Under the pieces are notes generated by a model, which did no database searches, was not told where the DNA came from, and saw only the letters and a list, made by a program, of their open reading frames with translations. From NCBI GenBank assembly GCA_013398015.1, contig VZRR01027747.1, positions 896,638 to 960,637 on the forward strand: a stretch of 64,000 bases of DNA, given 5' to 3'. The translations under genes were made by a program, and so were the position numbers. Numbering within the stretch: the stretch's first letter is position 1; each line of letters starts with the position of its first letter. This stretch comes from Oreocharis arfaki (lineage: Eukaryota; Chordata; Aves; Passeriformes; Paramythiidae). This document shows positions 26,701-37,660 of the stretch, in pieces.

Positions 26701-29700
26701 ACTTCATGTACTATCACTTTGATTACATTATATATATGCATCCAAGAATTGTGACTGTGGAACCACAGATGTCTGTGGCTTGGCTAATAAAAGACAGAAT
26801 TGTCAGCTGACCTGTGTCAAGGATAACCGTCTCTCTCTGGGAAGCAGAGACTGAAGCGCCAGACTTATATCCTCACAATGTGAGGTCTCTAATTAACTGC
26901 AGCACCCAGAGTGGGCCAGACTGAAATCAATATATTAAGCCCCACTGATGGTAAAAAAATCCTCAAATCCACTAGTAATTTAGAAACAGGAGTAATGTAT
27001 GAATATGAAAATACTACAAATAATAATTTTTTGGGAGGTTGTTCAATGCTCTTCTAAGATTTTGATAAGGGCAATTTTTGTTTCTCTGTCTATTACAGGA
27101 CTGTACTACCACACCTCTCCATTTATCACCCTATTATACTAATTACTTGCTTAATTAAATGTTCTATGCAATAGCACAGAACAATGTGCATAACAGATAG
27201 CAGTGCAGAGAATGCCACAGCGCAATATTGGGCTTTAGTTTTTGTGCTATGCAAAGTCTTCCACCAGGGCTCAGTGCTCCGCTGTGCTAAAAGGGATTGT
27301 CTTTCCCCCACTGCCCCAGACTAGGGCTGCTTCCTTTGTTCACACCCCCAGCATTCTCACACCACCAAGGGGTCCAGGCAGGTTCCTCAGCTGCTCTGTC
27401 ATGAACTCCTGTCTGCCATCAGGATAGGCGGACATAACGCAAAGGATGTGCCAAGAATTGTCTGTGAGTTGGATCTTTAGATTAAAGGAGTTTGAATACC
27501 TACTCCAATGATAAGATGAACAACACAAAAAAAAACGTCTGGACAGTGTTAAACAGCTGGACAGTGTTAAACTAGGTAGGGAACGGAAATTAACTTCTTT
27601 ACTGTTTCATTATTTGACTACAGGTTTCTAGTTCATTCTGCAGCCTCTCTATAAATTTAAATTCCTCAGTGCTGTGATTGTTGTGTCACTGAAGACTGCC
27701 TGCATACAAGTGTAAGATAATTTTACCATTTGAGACTTCTATTTCCTGTTGCATTACACGTCTTGTATCAGAGCATGACACATACACAAAATCTGTAACT
27801 GTGTCCCGAATGTGGTAATCAGCTTGGCCACCTAGTTTGCCACTATGAACATCTCAACCAGCAACTCTGCTCTGTGCACTGGATATCCATTTAAGTTGCA
27901 TTTGAGATATACTTGCATATGGTTTTCATAAGGGCAGTTCTAGTTCAATGTGAAATCAGCAGCCCCCTATGACGAGGAAGTCTTGTTAGATTGCCTGTCA
28001 CTGAACACCTTGGGAGACTTGCCTCAGGGGAAGACAAAACCTTTCTCAGGAAATGACCGGTGGAATATCTTGTCTGGAAAGAAGAGTAACCTGACCATTT
28101 TCAGAACTAAAACCGTAATTAATTTCTTTCATTTAGGCTCTCCCTCAGCAAGATTGTCTATTCCCTTGCCATCTATAAGTGGGGAAGCAGATTGGAGTGT
28201 AACATCACACACTGTCTTGAACACTGGTGGACAAAGCATCAACACACACCAGCCTATATTCCAACATGGCACAAAACAGGGTTTTACTGCTAAAATGCCA
28301 GCTTGAGATACCTGAAAAATTATTAATGAAAATAAATTTGGCACATTGTATAAGTAGAGGACAATATCCAATTATATGCGCATAAATCAAAAGTAATATT
28401 CAGATTCTGTTTGTTCATTGGGCTACTTATTCATGAAAACCTGAAAATCTGTAAACTTGTATATGTAAAATTGGTGATATTTTAATATCAATGTCATAAT
28501 GGTTATTATGAAAGTCTATTTCCAGGAGAAACTGTATTTCTTATTAATAGGGTGTATAAAACTCACAGGAATCTGCTCTGATTGCTCTACCATCAGTGGA
28601 AAAGAAAGGTAGGTCAGGGTAAAAACCCAAAAATTTCAATTACATTTACAGCAGCAGCTGAAGGGGAACAAGATCAATGAAAGGAGCATACTTATTAGAG
28701 ACCTGCAGTTGCCATGAAAGTGAGACTAAATCACACTGACAGTGTCTGAACTTCAGATAAATTGCTTTGAATTCAGAATGGGAGTCTGGAGAAATAATGG
28801 AAATGATATTGCATTTGTTGAAGAAAGGGATAGAACTTTTTATATCTGTTGCTCCTCTAGATTTTCTTGGTATTTCAGGGATCAAACGCTGATTTGTTGT
28901 TTTATTATTATTTTTTGTTTCTCTAACAGATGGAACAGTGCTGTCAATCACCTTGGAACTGACTGGTTAGAGAATTATGTGGGTTTTAGAGACGCGATAT
29001 TTCTCTTTGGTAGTCATCCAAGGCGACCCATAGTTAAGCCTCAGTTCTTGTTAAAAAACTCCAAACAACAAAATAGAAATGCAAGAGAGATGAGATAAGA
29101 TAACCAGTTCAAACTTACTGTTTCAATAACTCATCTAACAATTCAATTCATTTTCTGTGATATCTGCACTGAATGGAATCCTCTGCTTGTCTCTGTGTAT
29201 TTCTTTACCAAGGGCAGCTGCACTTTCCAAATTCACTGTAACTTTTGGTTCTGAAAGACCCAAAATTTAGCTGTCATATTAATTGCCTTAACTCCATAAT
29301 TTACTTTCCATAATTTGCAACCTCTGAAAAAAGCTGTTGCAACCAAAATTTTACAATAATAAATTTTATAATAATTGTTTGGTTTCTTGGATGGAAATTC
29401 CTTGCATGGACATTGCTCATGATTCTTCTCAGTGAGCCCAGAGTTGAAGACCAACCACTATTCTCAAATTACTTTTACATATGCAGAGGAGGCAAATGAA
29501 ATGGGGAAACAACCAGAGTGCATTGGGAGAGAAGTTTCTCCAATGCTCGTGCTTATGTTATGGAAACCTCATACCAGCACTATGACCTTGGTGTTGTGCT
29601 TTCCAGATTACATACAGTATTTTTGCTTAATTTGAAATACTATACATTGTTAATTGTATTTTTTTTCAGTTTTGTAGAACATATTTTAGGTGCTGATAAT

Positions 29701-30065
29701 AGCTAAGACATAAATATTTTTAGAGTCATAAATTGTTGCTAATGTTTTACACCATTTTATTGATGAAGAAAGAGTTTGTCTACAGTTGCCTAAGGAGTTC
29801 ACATTACATCTGTGTGGAAAGAACCTAAACTCTTGACTAAAATCCTATCCACTTTAAACTGAAATAAAACTTAAAATACTACAATATTCTTTAAGGGAAT
29901 GGAAAAAGCAACTTGTGGTAAGAATGCAATTGATCTAAAAACTGCCTTTATCAACAGCATGACTGTAACACTTCTTTTTATTACAGAGTTTATACTGGAA
30001 AACCAGCCAAAAGGAGTTCAGATTTTACAATAGACTTGTTCCAGTGCAAATCGAATCTTTCTGTG
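23712..30065. other. Non-coding DNA with some moderately GC-richer patches, no gene supported
   Basis: Slightly GC-richer patches lie at about 23950-24170 and 27240-27440. The former has a 96-aa frame on the minus strand (23944-24234) overlapped by a 66-aa frame on the plus strand. Frames of 118 aa lie at 27950-28306 and 28742-29098 (plus), and one of 100 aa at 26168-26470 (plus). None matches a family I recognise, and each overlaps other frames. A perfect short duplication of ctggacagtgttaaac is at 27539-27572. T-rich tracts occur at about 25176-25196. This stretch could hide unrecognised exons, but I see no convincing splice-bounded coding block. Confidence 0.5.
27539..27572. repeat. Tandem duplication, 18-bp period
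   Basis: The 16 bases ctggacagtgttaaac occur at 27539-27554 and again at 27557-27572 without mismatch, with a period of 18. A small slippage duplication is the likely cause. Confidence 0.75.
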
Positions 30066-30104
30066 AATGTGTGTGTCACTGCGTGTGTGTGTGTGTGTGT
30101 GTGC
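30066..30104. repeat. (GT)n microsatellite, interrupted
   Basis: An uninterrupted GT run of about ten units (30083-30103) is preceded by a shorter imperfect GT stretch with a cact interruption. It is a typical vertebrate dinucleotide microsatellite. The alternating purine-pyrimidine pattern can in principle adopt Z-DNA. The reading frames over it are repeat artefacts. Confidence 0.9.
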
Positions 30105-31768
30105 GCTGGCGATTCAGGAAAGATGTTAAATAAGAAGTTTGTCATTCCATTAGATTTTCTTAAAGTGTTAGGAAAATTTGGGTACTGGGTGGCATCATTC
30201 ACCCATTGCTTCAAAAAATGAGCTTTTAAATCTTCTCTGAGTTCATTTCAGCTTGAAATGCAGTATGACGGACCACCCACTGTAATCCAATTTTTATTTC
30301 ATTTCGTATCTTCAAAAAATTTTGCAGTTTGAAAGTCTTCCATAACAAAAGGTCTTTCCAGGTATTAATTGTCTGGGACAAATGGGGAGAAGTGTACAAG
30401 TCCGTATTACTGATTTTTCACGTATCTTGCAATTTTTAAGATCCAAAAAATAATGATAATTTTACCAGTGAATAAGAACTACTTCCTCATCTTGTTGTAA
30501 TTAAATTAATAATGCGTACATGTTAAAGGATTGACATAATTGAGTAAGAGGGTATTACTGAGACTGTAAATTGATTCACAGGATTAATTTATGATTCTGC
30601 ATTGTGGATTATCTTCATGAATTTTTCTTAGGATGGTTGATGGTTTGTTTCTAAGGTGTAATACACCATTCGTACTGGTCGAGTGATAAAAAGCAAAGTT
30701 GGATTGCTATGCAAGTAGCATCCCAAAACAAATGATGCAGTCTCTTTGGTGAAGAACGGACTATTTAAAATAGTTGAGTAAGCTTCTGGATAAAGTAAGA
30801 TAATGAGTTCACTGCGTGAAGGACTGTCTGCATGCTCGTGAGTGTGGGTGTTCGGGTGCCCATATGTTGAACGGTTTGTCTATGAATGTGTGTGTACTCA
30901 CATACCATTCTTACCAATTTATTGGAATTAATACTATTTGCTTACTCTAAAAAAGATCTAATATTCTTTTTATTTAATGGAAAACAATGTGCAGACACTT
31001 TTATTTGGAATTAAAATCAAAACTCTCTTTGTCTTATTAAACCTTGACAACTTGAGATGCGCCAGACCATGATCCATCTTTTGATGTATGCTACTGATTC
31101 CTTGCATACTAAATGAGCTCTCACCTAAATTATGGAATTAAGTCTTCTTTATAACCTCGTACAGATATGGCTAGGCTTTCATTTGTGTTTTATTTTTTGA
31201 TAATATTTACATTTCTTCTGTATCTTGGCAATGGATTTGTATAGTGGCATATTTCACCACCAGCCTTTCATGTAGCTGTACTGTACGTCCTCTAAAGGCA
31301 AATATTGTTGAGATCTTTAAAGGGATTTTTTCAAGAGGTGCATTCTGGAGACATATTTAAAAAATGGCTGGAGCTTACAAAGAAGCATCTTTTTAAATGG
31401 TATGAAACTGTTCAGATCTGTCTGCATTCCTCTTGTCCCCCAAAACCAAAGAACTGTTGTTATCCACACTTACACCCTTTTTTCTGATCTTCTTCTGTGT
31501 TCTTCATTCCCTCCCCGTGCTGTTCCCATTTTTCATCTTGTAACAGAGAAACGTAATAACAAACCATTGGCATTCACAACTATGCACTAAAGAAACAGCC
31601 ATAAGGTTATCCTAGAGTAGATTTTACTAGGCTGACCCATTCTAAAAGCCATTCTTAACAGATTGTGCACGCTGCAGAATTTGGTGATGCCCTTTTTCCA
31701 TCTGGAATCCACAGCTGAGATATTCTTAGAAGCAGATAGGCCTCAACCTTCACATCAGAGAAGCAAAT

Positions 31769-31878
31769 CAAGGCAAGGGAAAGGCAAGGCAAAACAAGGA
31801 AAGGAAGAAAAGGCAAGGCAGAAAAGGAAAAGAATGGAAAAGGAAAGGAAATGAAATGAAGGAGAGGGGAGGGAAAAG
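31769..31878. repeat. Purine-rich low-complexity tract (AAGGC/GGAAA type)
   Basis: About 110 bases of the plus strand are almost entirely A and G with scattered C and T, arranged as irregular aaggc, aaggaa and gaaatg words. It encodes Lys/Arg-rich frames on one strand and Phe/Leu/Pro-rich frames on the other, both artefacts of composition. Confidence 0.8.
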
Positions 31879-32634
31879 TACTTCCGTGATTTATATATTG
31901 AATCTTCCATGGCTTTATATTTTATTATCTCAAGGGTTTGGTCCATTTACATGGCAGATGGTCAGAAAGGAATTTCTAATTCTATTGCTGGAAAAGAGGC
32001 TGATGTGCAGTGGCTCATTAAGAAAAACATTGTCATTAGGAGCTTTTTTCTGAAATGAAAAGTATCCCTTTGGTATGAAGACCAAACCCATAACTCCACG
32101 ATAATATAGAATGGAGGGAGACTAATGAAATCTCTGTAGATCACCAGCAGTGGAAGCAATTTGAGGCTGTAATGAACCCTGAAATGCTATCTGGCTTGCC
32201 ATATGAAGTGATTTTTGACACTCACAAAAAAAGAGAAAATTCTGTGGATCAGTGATGCTTCAGAGATTAGAGAATGCCTCAGGCTGTGCTTCATTCTTCC
32301 TAGACACACATTGTGCACCACATCTTACCATTTAATGTTAAATAAACCATCCAATGAATAAGTAAAATTAATTAAGTGTATTGCTATAGTGTTTCCTCAT
32401 CTCATTTATTCAAATAAAACCTGTTAGGTGGAAGAGTTGGAAGCACAACAAAGAGCTGCTTTGATTTTAACTTCAACTGATGCCTGATACAGATCACAGG
32501 GTATGTAGGAACTCTTGGTTGAAGACCTTTATTGAAGTATCTAAAAATAATCTCTTATTCCACTAAACGTTCCACCAAAGTGGTTTTTCAGTTAGATTCC
32601 AAGAGTGGGAAGAATAATTATCTACTCTAAGGAT

Positions 32635-32672
32635 AATATCTATCAGACAATTTTACAATATCTATCAGGCAA
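32635..32672. repeat. Imperfect 16-bp direct repeat, period 22
   Basis: The unit aatatctatcagacaa (32635-32650) recurs at 32657-32672 with a single A-to-G change. It is a small local duplication. Confidence 0.7.
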
Positions 32673-34697
32673 ATAAATGAATGAAAATTTAATGTTAGTT
32701 ATTTTGATCCAAAAATTCTTCTAAGCATGAAGCTGCAGCATAATACTGTGTAGGAAGGGTTGGATGTATTTTAGCCTCATAGAAAACTTCCCAGTCAGAC
32801 GAGGCATATGCTGTCTTCAGGACGTATTTTCCTACTCTATCTCTCTTGCAATGAATGTATCTGAAGGAATTATCTGAACATTTAATATATGACTCTGAGT
32901 ATAGTAAATGGAATCAAATTACACTTCAGTTGGTTGCCATACCTGGTCAAATACAAAGTATTTTCCAGTCATCCCATGACCCCTTCCCTCAAATTTCACG
33001 GGTTAAGGTGAGAACGCCTAAAATATGTGAAGAACCTTTATCTTCCGCAGCTAGTTTCTAAGAAAATTATACCCTCTTCATGTGAAAAAAAGAAAATTAA
33101 AATTAGGCTTCAAGAGATGGTTGGGGATTTTTTTTTCAAGACACCACCCTTTAGAAGTACTAAAACAGCGGAGTTCTGTTTCTCCAGGATAGAATTTATC
33201 TAGTTCAACAGAGTTCTACTGAACAATTTTGCTTTCACAGGTAAGATTGTGCTGCTCAAAAGTGAGACATAAGTTTCTGAATTGCTTGAACAACCCTTTC
33301 ATGGAAAGCAGATGGTCAGTTAAAACACGGAAGAAAAAGAAATTGGCAGTGGTGAAAATGCTTAAAATTATATAAGCAAACAATTTTGATTAACACCTGC
33401 TTCATGACTTAGCTGAAACCTATGCTGACAAACACTGCTTGGCATAAAGTCAATACAGAGAGACATGGAAGAGACGCATGTATATATGAAGCTGTTTAAG
33501 TACAGGTACTACTTATTTGATAAACTGCTGAATTGCAAGATAAGAAATGTTATTAATTTATTGTGCAGTTTCAATTGCTTTCTTACTCCTGCTCATTTGT
33601 CTGCTTTGTCTGGATTTGTGCAGAGGATTGTGAGGCAGAACTGGAATATGACTTCACATGACAGTGTTGTCTGTCTGGGGAAATGAAGCAACTCATCTCA
33701 TGATAAAATGGGCTCATTTAAGCTGCCCACCAATTTAATCTTACAGATTAAACTCATGACCTTTCTGTGTGTAAAAAACCTCTGAAAGAATGCCTAGCTG
33801 GTCTCTGTGTGTCTGCCTTTCAATATTGTTTACACACCTAATGTTACAGGCAGACATCTAGTGGGATTTTCTTTAGCACTGAGGCATCAAAATGAAAGGA
33901 TTTTAGAGTCTAAATGCTGCTGCAAATTCTGCAGCCCTTATCTATCCTTATTTACATATTTAGGCACAAAATCTTTGAATTTTAGAAGTATATAGAAAGC
34001 TACTTTTCTTCATAGGAAGGCAGAAAAATAGCATCAGTCAGAGAGGTGTAAGGAAAAAGCCAGTGGTATTCCTTGACTTTAAGTGGTATTTATTCAGCAG
34101 TTACTTCTGCTTTCAGATGCTCATTGGTAAAGTCTTTCTATTGCTTTGCTGAAGTAGCCTGTTAGTAGAATAAATAATACTTCTCTCTTAGTCTCTATAC
34201 CTTGGCTTCAGCCTGACAAAGTGGAAGATAAAGGTAGAAATAACACAAGTGTATAAGATCCATACGTGCAGCCTGATCACCAGCTGATGAAAACCCACCA
34301 TTGGTATCCTCATTCTTAAATCAATCAGGGACACTGAGAGTTTCAATTTAGACAATTTCGTCTCCCTATTTTGTGTTTGTAGCTGAAAAATCTCTGGGTA
34401 TTTTTATTACTGGAGCAGCCACTGAGCAACCACTGTAATGAAAATCATCATGAAGGGTATACTTTTCTCCCAGACTGAAAAACAAAGGTCTACAGTCATC
34501 TTTCTTAATATTTATGATTTAACTTTATTTTTTTATTTCAAAAGTCAATTTTACATTTAGTAAGGTAGAACAATATACCATCAGTCTCATAGGCAATGAT
34601 AAGCTTCAGCAACAGCATATAGTACATAGAGGCTAAACATACAATGCAGAAAGTAACAAAAAAGTAGGATGCTCATCTGTTGAGCAATTTGATCTAT

Positions 34698-34789
34698 GAA
34701 TGGAATGGAATGGAATGGAATAGAATAGAATAGAATAGAATAGAATAGAATAGAATAGAATAGAATAGAATAGAATAGGAGTAGAATAG
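34698..34789. repeat. Pentanucleotide microsatellite, (GGAAT)n then (AGAAT)n, in the CR1 tail
   Basis: On the plus strand the array begins with about four GGAAT units (about 34700-34720) and continues with about a dozen AGAAT units (to about 34778), followed by slightly disturbed units to 34789. It abuts the CR1 3' UTR directly (tacagctggaagggacct, 34790 onward). It is therefore the element's ATTCT-type tail expanded into a microsatellite, with a motif switch at the end distant from the element. Confidence 0.9.
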
Positions 34790-35368
34790 TTACAGCTGGA
34801 AGGGACCTACAGTGATCACCTTAGTCCAACTGGCTGACTGCTTCAGGGCTGACCAAATGTTAAAGCATGTCCAACATGGCGAGACTTGGGGCATCAACCA
34901 CCTCTCAAGTAAGCCTGTGCCAGTGTTTGACCACCCTCTTGGTGAAGAAATGCTTCCTGATGTCCCACCTAAACTTCATGTGTTGCAGCTTTGAGCCATT
35001 CCCACTGAATCCCAGGGAGAAGAGATTAGCCCTTCCCTCTCTCTGTGCCTCTCCTCAGGAAGATGAAGACAGTCACGAGGTCACCCTCAGTGTCCTTTTC
35101 TCCACATCAGACAAGCTCAAAGTCCTCAGCCTCTCCTCAGAGGATGCCTTCCACCCCTCTCCCCAGCTTTGTTTTCCTCCTCTGGAAGCATTCGAGGACC
35201 TTGACATCCTTCTGCAGTTGTGGGGCCCAGCACCGTGCCCAGCTGAGGCCACACCAGTGCTAAACAGAGCAGGACAATCCCCTCCCTTGACTGTCTGGCC
35301 ATGCTATGTTTGATGTGCCCTAGGAGGTGGCTTACCCTCTTGGCTGCCTGTGAGCACAGCTGACTCCT

Positions 35369-35705
35369 CTAGAGCCTGCTGCCAACCAGCATCCCCAGGA
35401 CCCTTCCTGCAGGGCTGCTCTCCAGCTGCTCCTCTCCCAGCTGAGACCTGTGCCAGGCATTACTGCCTCCCAGACATAGAAAACAGTGTTTGGACTGGCT
35501 CAGTTTCATGCCACTGATGATTGCCCAACCCTCTAATCTATCCAGTTCCCTCTGCAAGGCCTCTTGTCTCTCAAGAGAGTCAACAACACCTCCTAAAGTG
35601 GTATCATCAATAAGCTTGCTAATGGGGCATTCAAGTCTTGCATCCAGATCATGGATCAAAATATTCACCAGCCCAGAAGAGAGGATTGAGCCCTGAGGAA
35701 CACAG
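35369..35705 (-). pseudogene. CR1 ORF2 reverse-transcriptase remnant
   Basis: This is the longest preserved coding piece of the element, open on the minus strand from V-P-Q-G (35690-35701) to 35369. It covers RT core motifs: VPQGS, then NILIHDLDA, then SKLIDDT at the place of the catalytic Y/F-A-D-D box (IDD at 35603-35611), then a long LERQEALQRELDRLE-type helix and the LGxLV region. The two Asp residues of the catalytic box survive, but the preceding aromatic and Ala are replaced by L-I. Upstream RT motifs are only patchily readable because of a deletion and frameshifts. In a live element this domain copies the RNA at the nicked target site. Confidence 0.85.
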
Positions 35706-36719
35706 CTGGTGCTGCTCAGTACAGAAGGATGCTGTGAGGGGCAGTAACAAAAACACCACTAAATGCCAGAAAACAACACATCCACCACCTTTCCTTCACC
35801 CTGGGTGGGTGACCCTACCCTGAAGGAGGTCAGATTTGTTAAATGGGACTTTCCTTTGTGAACATATGCTGACTGTGCCTGATTGAGTTGTCCTTTAAAT
35901 GCCTTTTGATGTCACCCAGTCTACCCACCTCCTCCACAACTTCTCAGGTGTTGAGGTCAGACTCGCAGGTATATAGGTTGCTGGGTCTTCTCTCATACCT
36001 TAAACTGGAACACCACGGGCCAGTGTCTAGTCAGTGAGGAGCTCCTCAGACTTTTCAGACTTTTGGTAGCTGATGGAGAAAATTCCTGCCATAACATTGC
36101 CCATCTACTTCAGTTCTCCGGGATGCATCCCATCAGGCCCCATGGGCTTGTGAACATTCTACTGATACATCTGGTCTCTGACAAGTTCAGTGACCAAACG
36201 AATGGGAAGTCACTGTTCCCACACTCGTGGGATGAGGCAGTCCAAGGTCTATCAGGATTATTAAAGAGCGAGGCAAAAAAAAGAGCACTGAATGTCTCAC
36301 TTCATCTTCAGTCCTCTTTTTCAGGCGATCACCTCTTGCTGACCTTGTCAACAAGCATCACTCCACTATTTTCTTAGACCTCCTCTTGCCATTAATGCCC
36401 TAAAGACCTCTTCATGTTATCAGACACAAAACTGGCCACTTTGAAATTGGATAGAGCCTTTCATAGCTTCCTTTGGCACACCACAGGTCTGTTATCATCC
36501 TACAAAGACTGACCTTGCTTCCAGAGATCCTACAATTCCTTTTCTCCTCTGTAGCTTTGTGAGGACTTCCCTGTTCAGCCCAACTGTCCTTCTTGCTTGC
36601 CTCAAGGAGCAGTGGAATTTTTCCTTGCTTCTAAAATAAGGTTCTTAAGATTGACAAATGCTCATGGTCTCCTCATCCGACAGATTCCTAGGCCACTATG
36701 CTTGGTAGCTCCACGGACA

Positions 36720-37100
36720 ACTTAAGTTTGCCCTCCTGAAGTCACAACTCTGACAAGATTTTATCTCAGTACACTGAAAACGTTAACCATTTCATTAGGA
36801 CTGCAACCAAGATAACCTCTTGCTGACTTTTCCCCTGCGGCTCCTTAGCTGTTCACATGCAGCAAGTCCAGGACGATATCTTTCCTAGCTGATTCATTGA
36901 ATACGAGTGAAAGAAGTTTTCTCCTACAATCCAAGAATTCCCAAGACCCGCTCTTTGCAGCAGTATGGTATATCCGGTTGATGTCTGCAGGCCAAAGTTC
37001 CCCATGAGGACAAGGGCTGCCAATCTGGAAACTTCTTCTAATCCTGTAGAATAACTGATTGGTCCTTACATCCTAGATGGGTGGTTGTTATTGGACACCC
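36720..37100 (-). pseudogene. CR1 ORF2 endonuclease (APE-type) remnant
   Basis: Translation of the minus strand gives EVSRLAALVLMGNFG ending at 36991. This aligns with the strand of the APE endonuclease that normally carries a GDFN motif, so here the catalytic Asp is Asn and the motif reads GNFG (36991-37002). Further along, the position of the catalytic SDH-E motif reads S-P-N-E (36791-36802), losing both Asp and His. A DFRRA-like segment follows near 36725-36750, as in the family. In intact CR1 this domain nicks target DNA to prime reverse transcription. The substitutions and intervening stops show a dead copy. Motif identities are read from the sequence; family expectations are from general knowledge of CR1. 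Confidence 0.75.
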
Positions 37101-37660
37101 TCTACATCATCTCCTTTGTCTTCCATTCCACTGATTCTCATCCAGAGGTTCTCAACCACGTCACAGCTTACTGTAAGGGCTGTGCCATCAAACCTCTCTC
37201 TTATATATAGTCTGACACCTTTACTTCACCTGTACAGCCTATCCTTCCTGAACAGCCTGTAGCCCTCCATCCCTGCACTCCACTCCAGGGACTCATTCTA
37301 CCAAGTCTCACAAATAGTGAGATTGCAAGTTTGGGAACTGACAAATCCTTCCATTTCATCCTGTTTTCTTTATCATACAGTGTGGGATTGTGTACAAGAA
37401 TTTCAGATGTTCTCCTGAGCCCTCTGTGCTCCCAGGAGCAGTGTAAATGTTCCCTCCAGATTTCCATCCCCTAGTGATGCCATGGCAACCCCTAACCCAC
37501 TGCAATCCTTTCCACCATCAATTCTAGTTTAAAGACCTCTTGATCAGCTCTGCTCACTTATGCCCAAAGGCCTGTTTTCCCCATCAGGACAGGCAAATCC
37601 TGACAGGATCCAAGACACCTTGTCTCTTGAAGGCTCTTCCATGATTTAAAAACCCACAGT

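Larger units (their letters stand above)
30105..34696. other. AT-rich non-coding DNA, no gene seen
   Basis: Only frames of 60-75 aa occur. A purine-rich low-complexity patch lies at 31769-31878 and an imperfect 16-bp duplication at 32635-32672. No exon or transposon is recognised. Confidence 0.6.
34697..37660 (-). mobile_element. CR1 LINE retrotransposon, long but decayed copy
   Basis: A non-LTR retrotransposon of the CR1 family inserted on the minus strand, so its 3' end is at the low coordinate. In element order it shows leader or N-terminal ORF2-like sequence (about 37660-37110), an APE-type endonuclease region (about 37100-36720), a linker and reverse-transcriptase region (about 36400-35369), the C-terminal region and 3' UTR (35368-34797), and an ATTCT-rich tail (34789-34698). 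About 3 kb is long for a bird CR1, since most copies are 3' fragments of a few hundred bases. The frame is broken many times, catalytic motifs are changed, and part of the RT around 35700-35760 seems deleted. It cannot be autonomous. The 5' boundary is approximate because similarity fades near 37650. No clear target-site duplication was found. Confidence 0.88.

Noticed and set aside
29990..30221. Frames with Thr-His or Cys-Val repeats
   Set aside because: They are translations of the GT microsatellite.
31663..31946. Lys/Arg-rich plus frame and Phe/Leu/Ser-rich minus frame
   Set aside because: They are products of the purine-rich low-complexity tract.
34812..35313. 148-aa and other plus-strand frames
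   Set aside because: They are antisense to the CR1 ORF2 C-terminus and 3' UTR on the minus strand.
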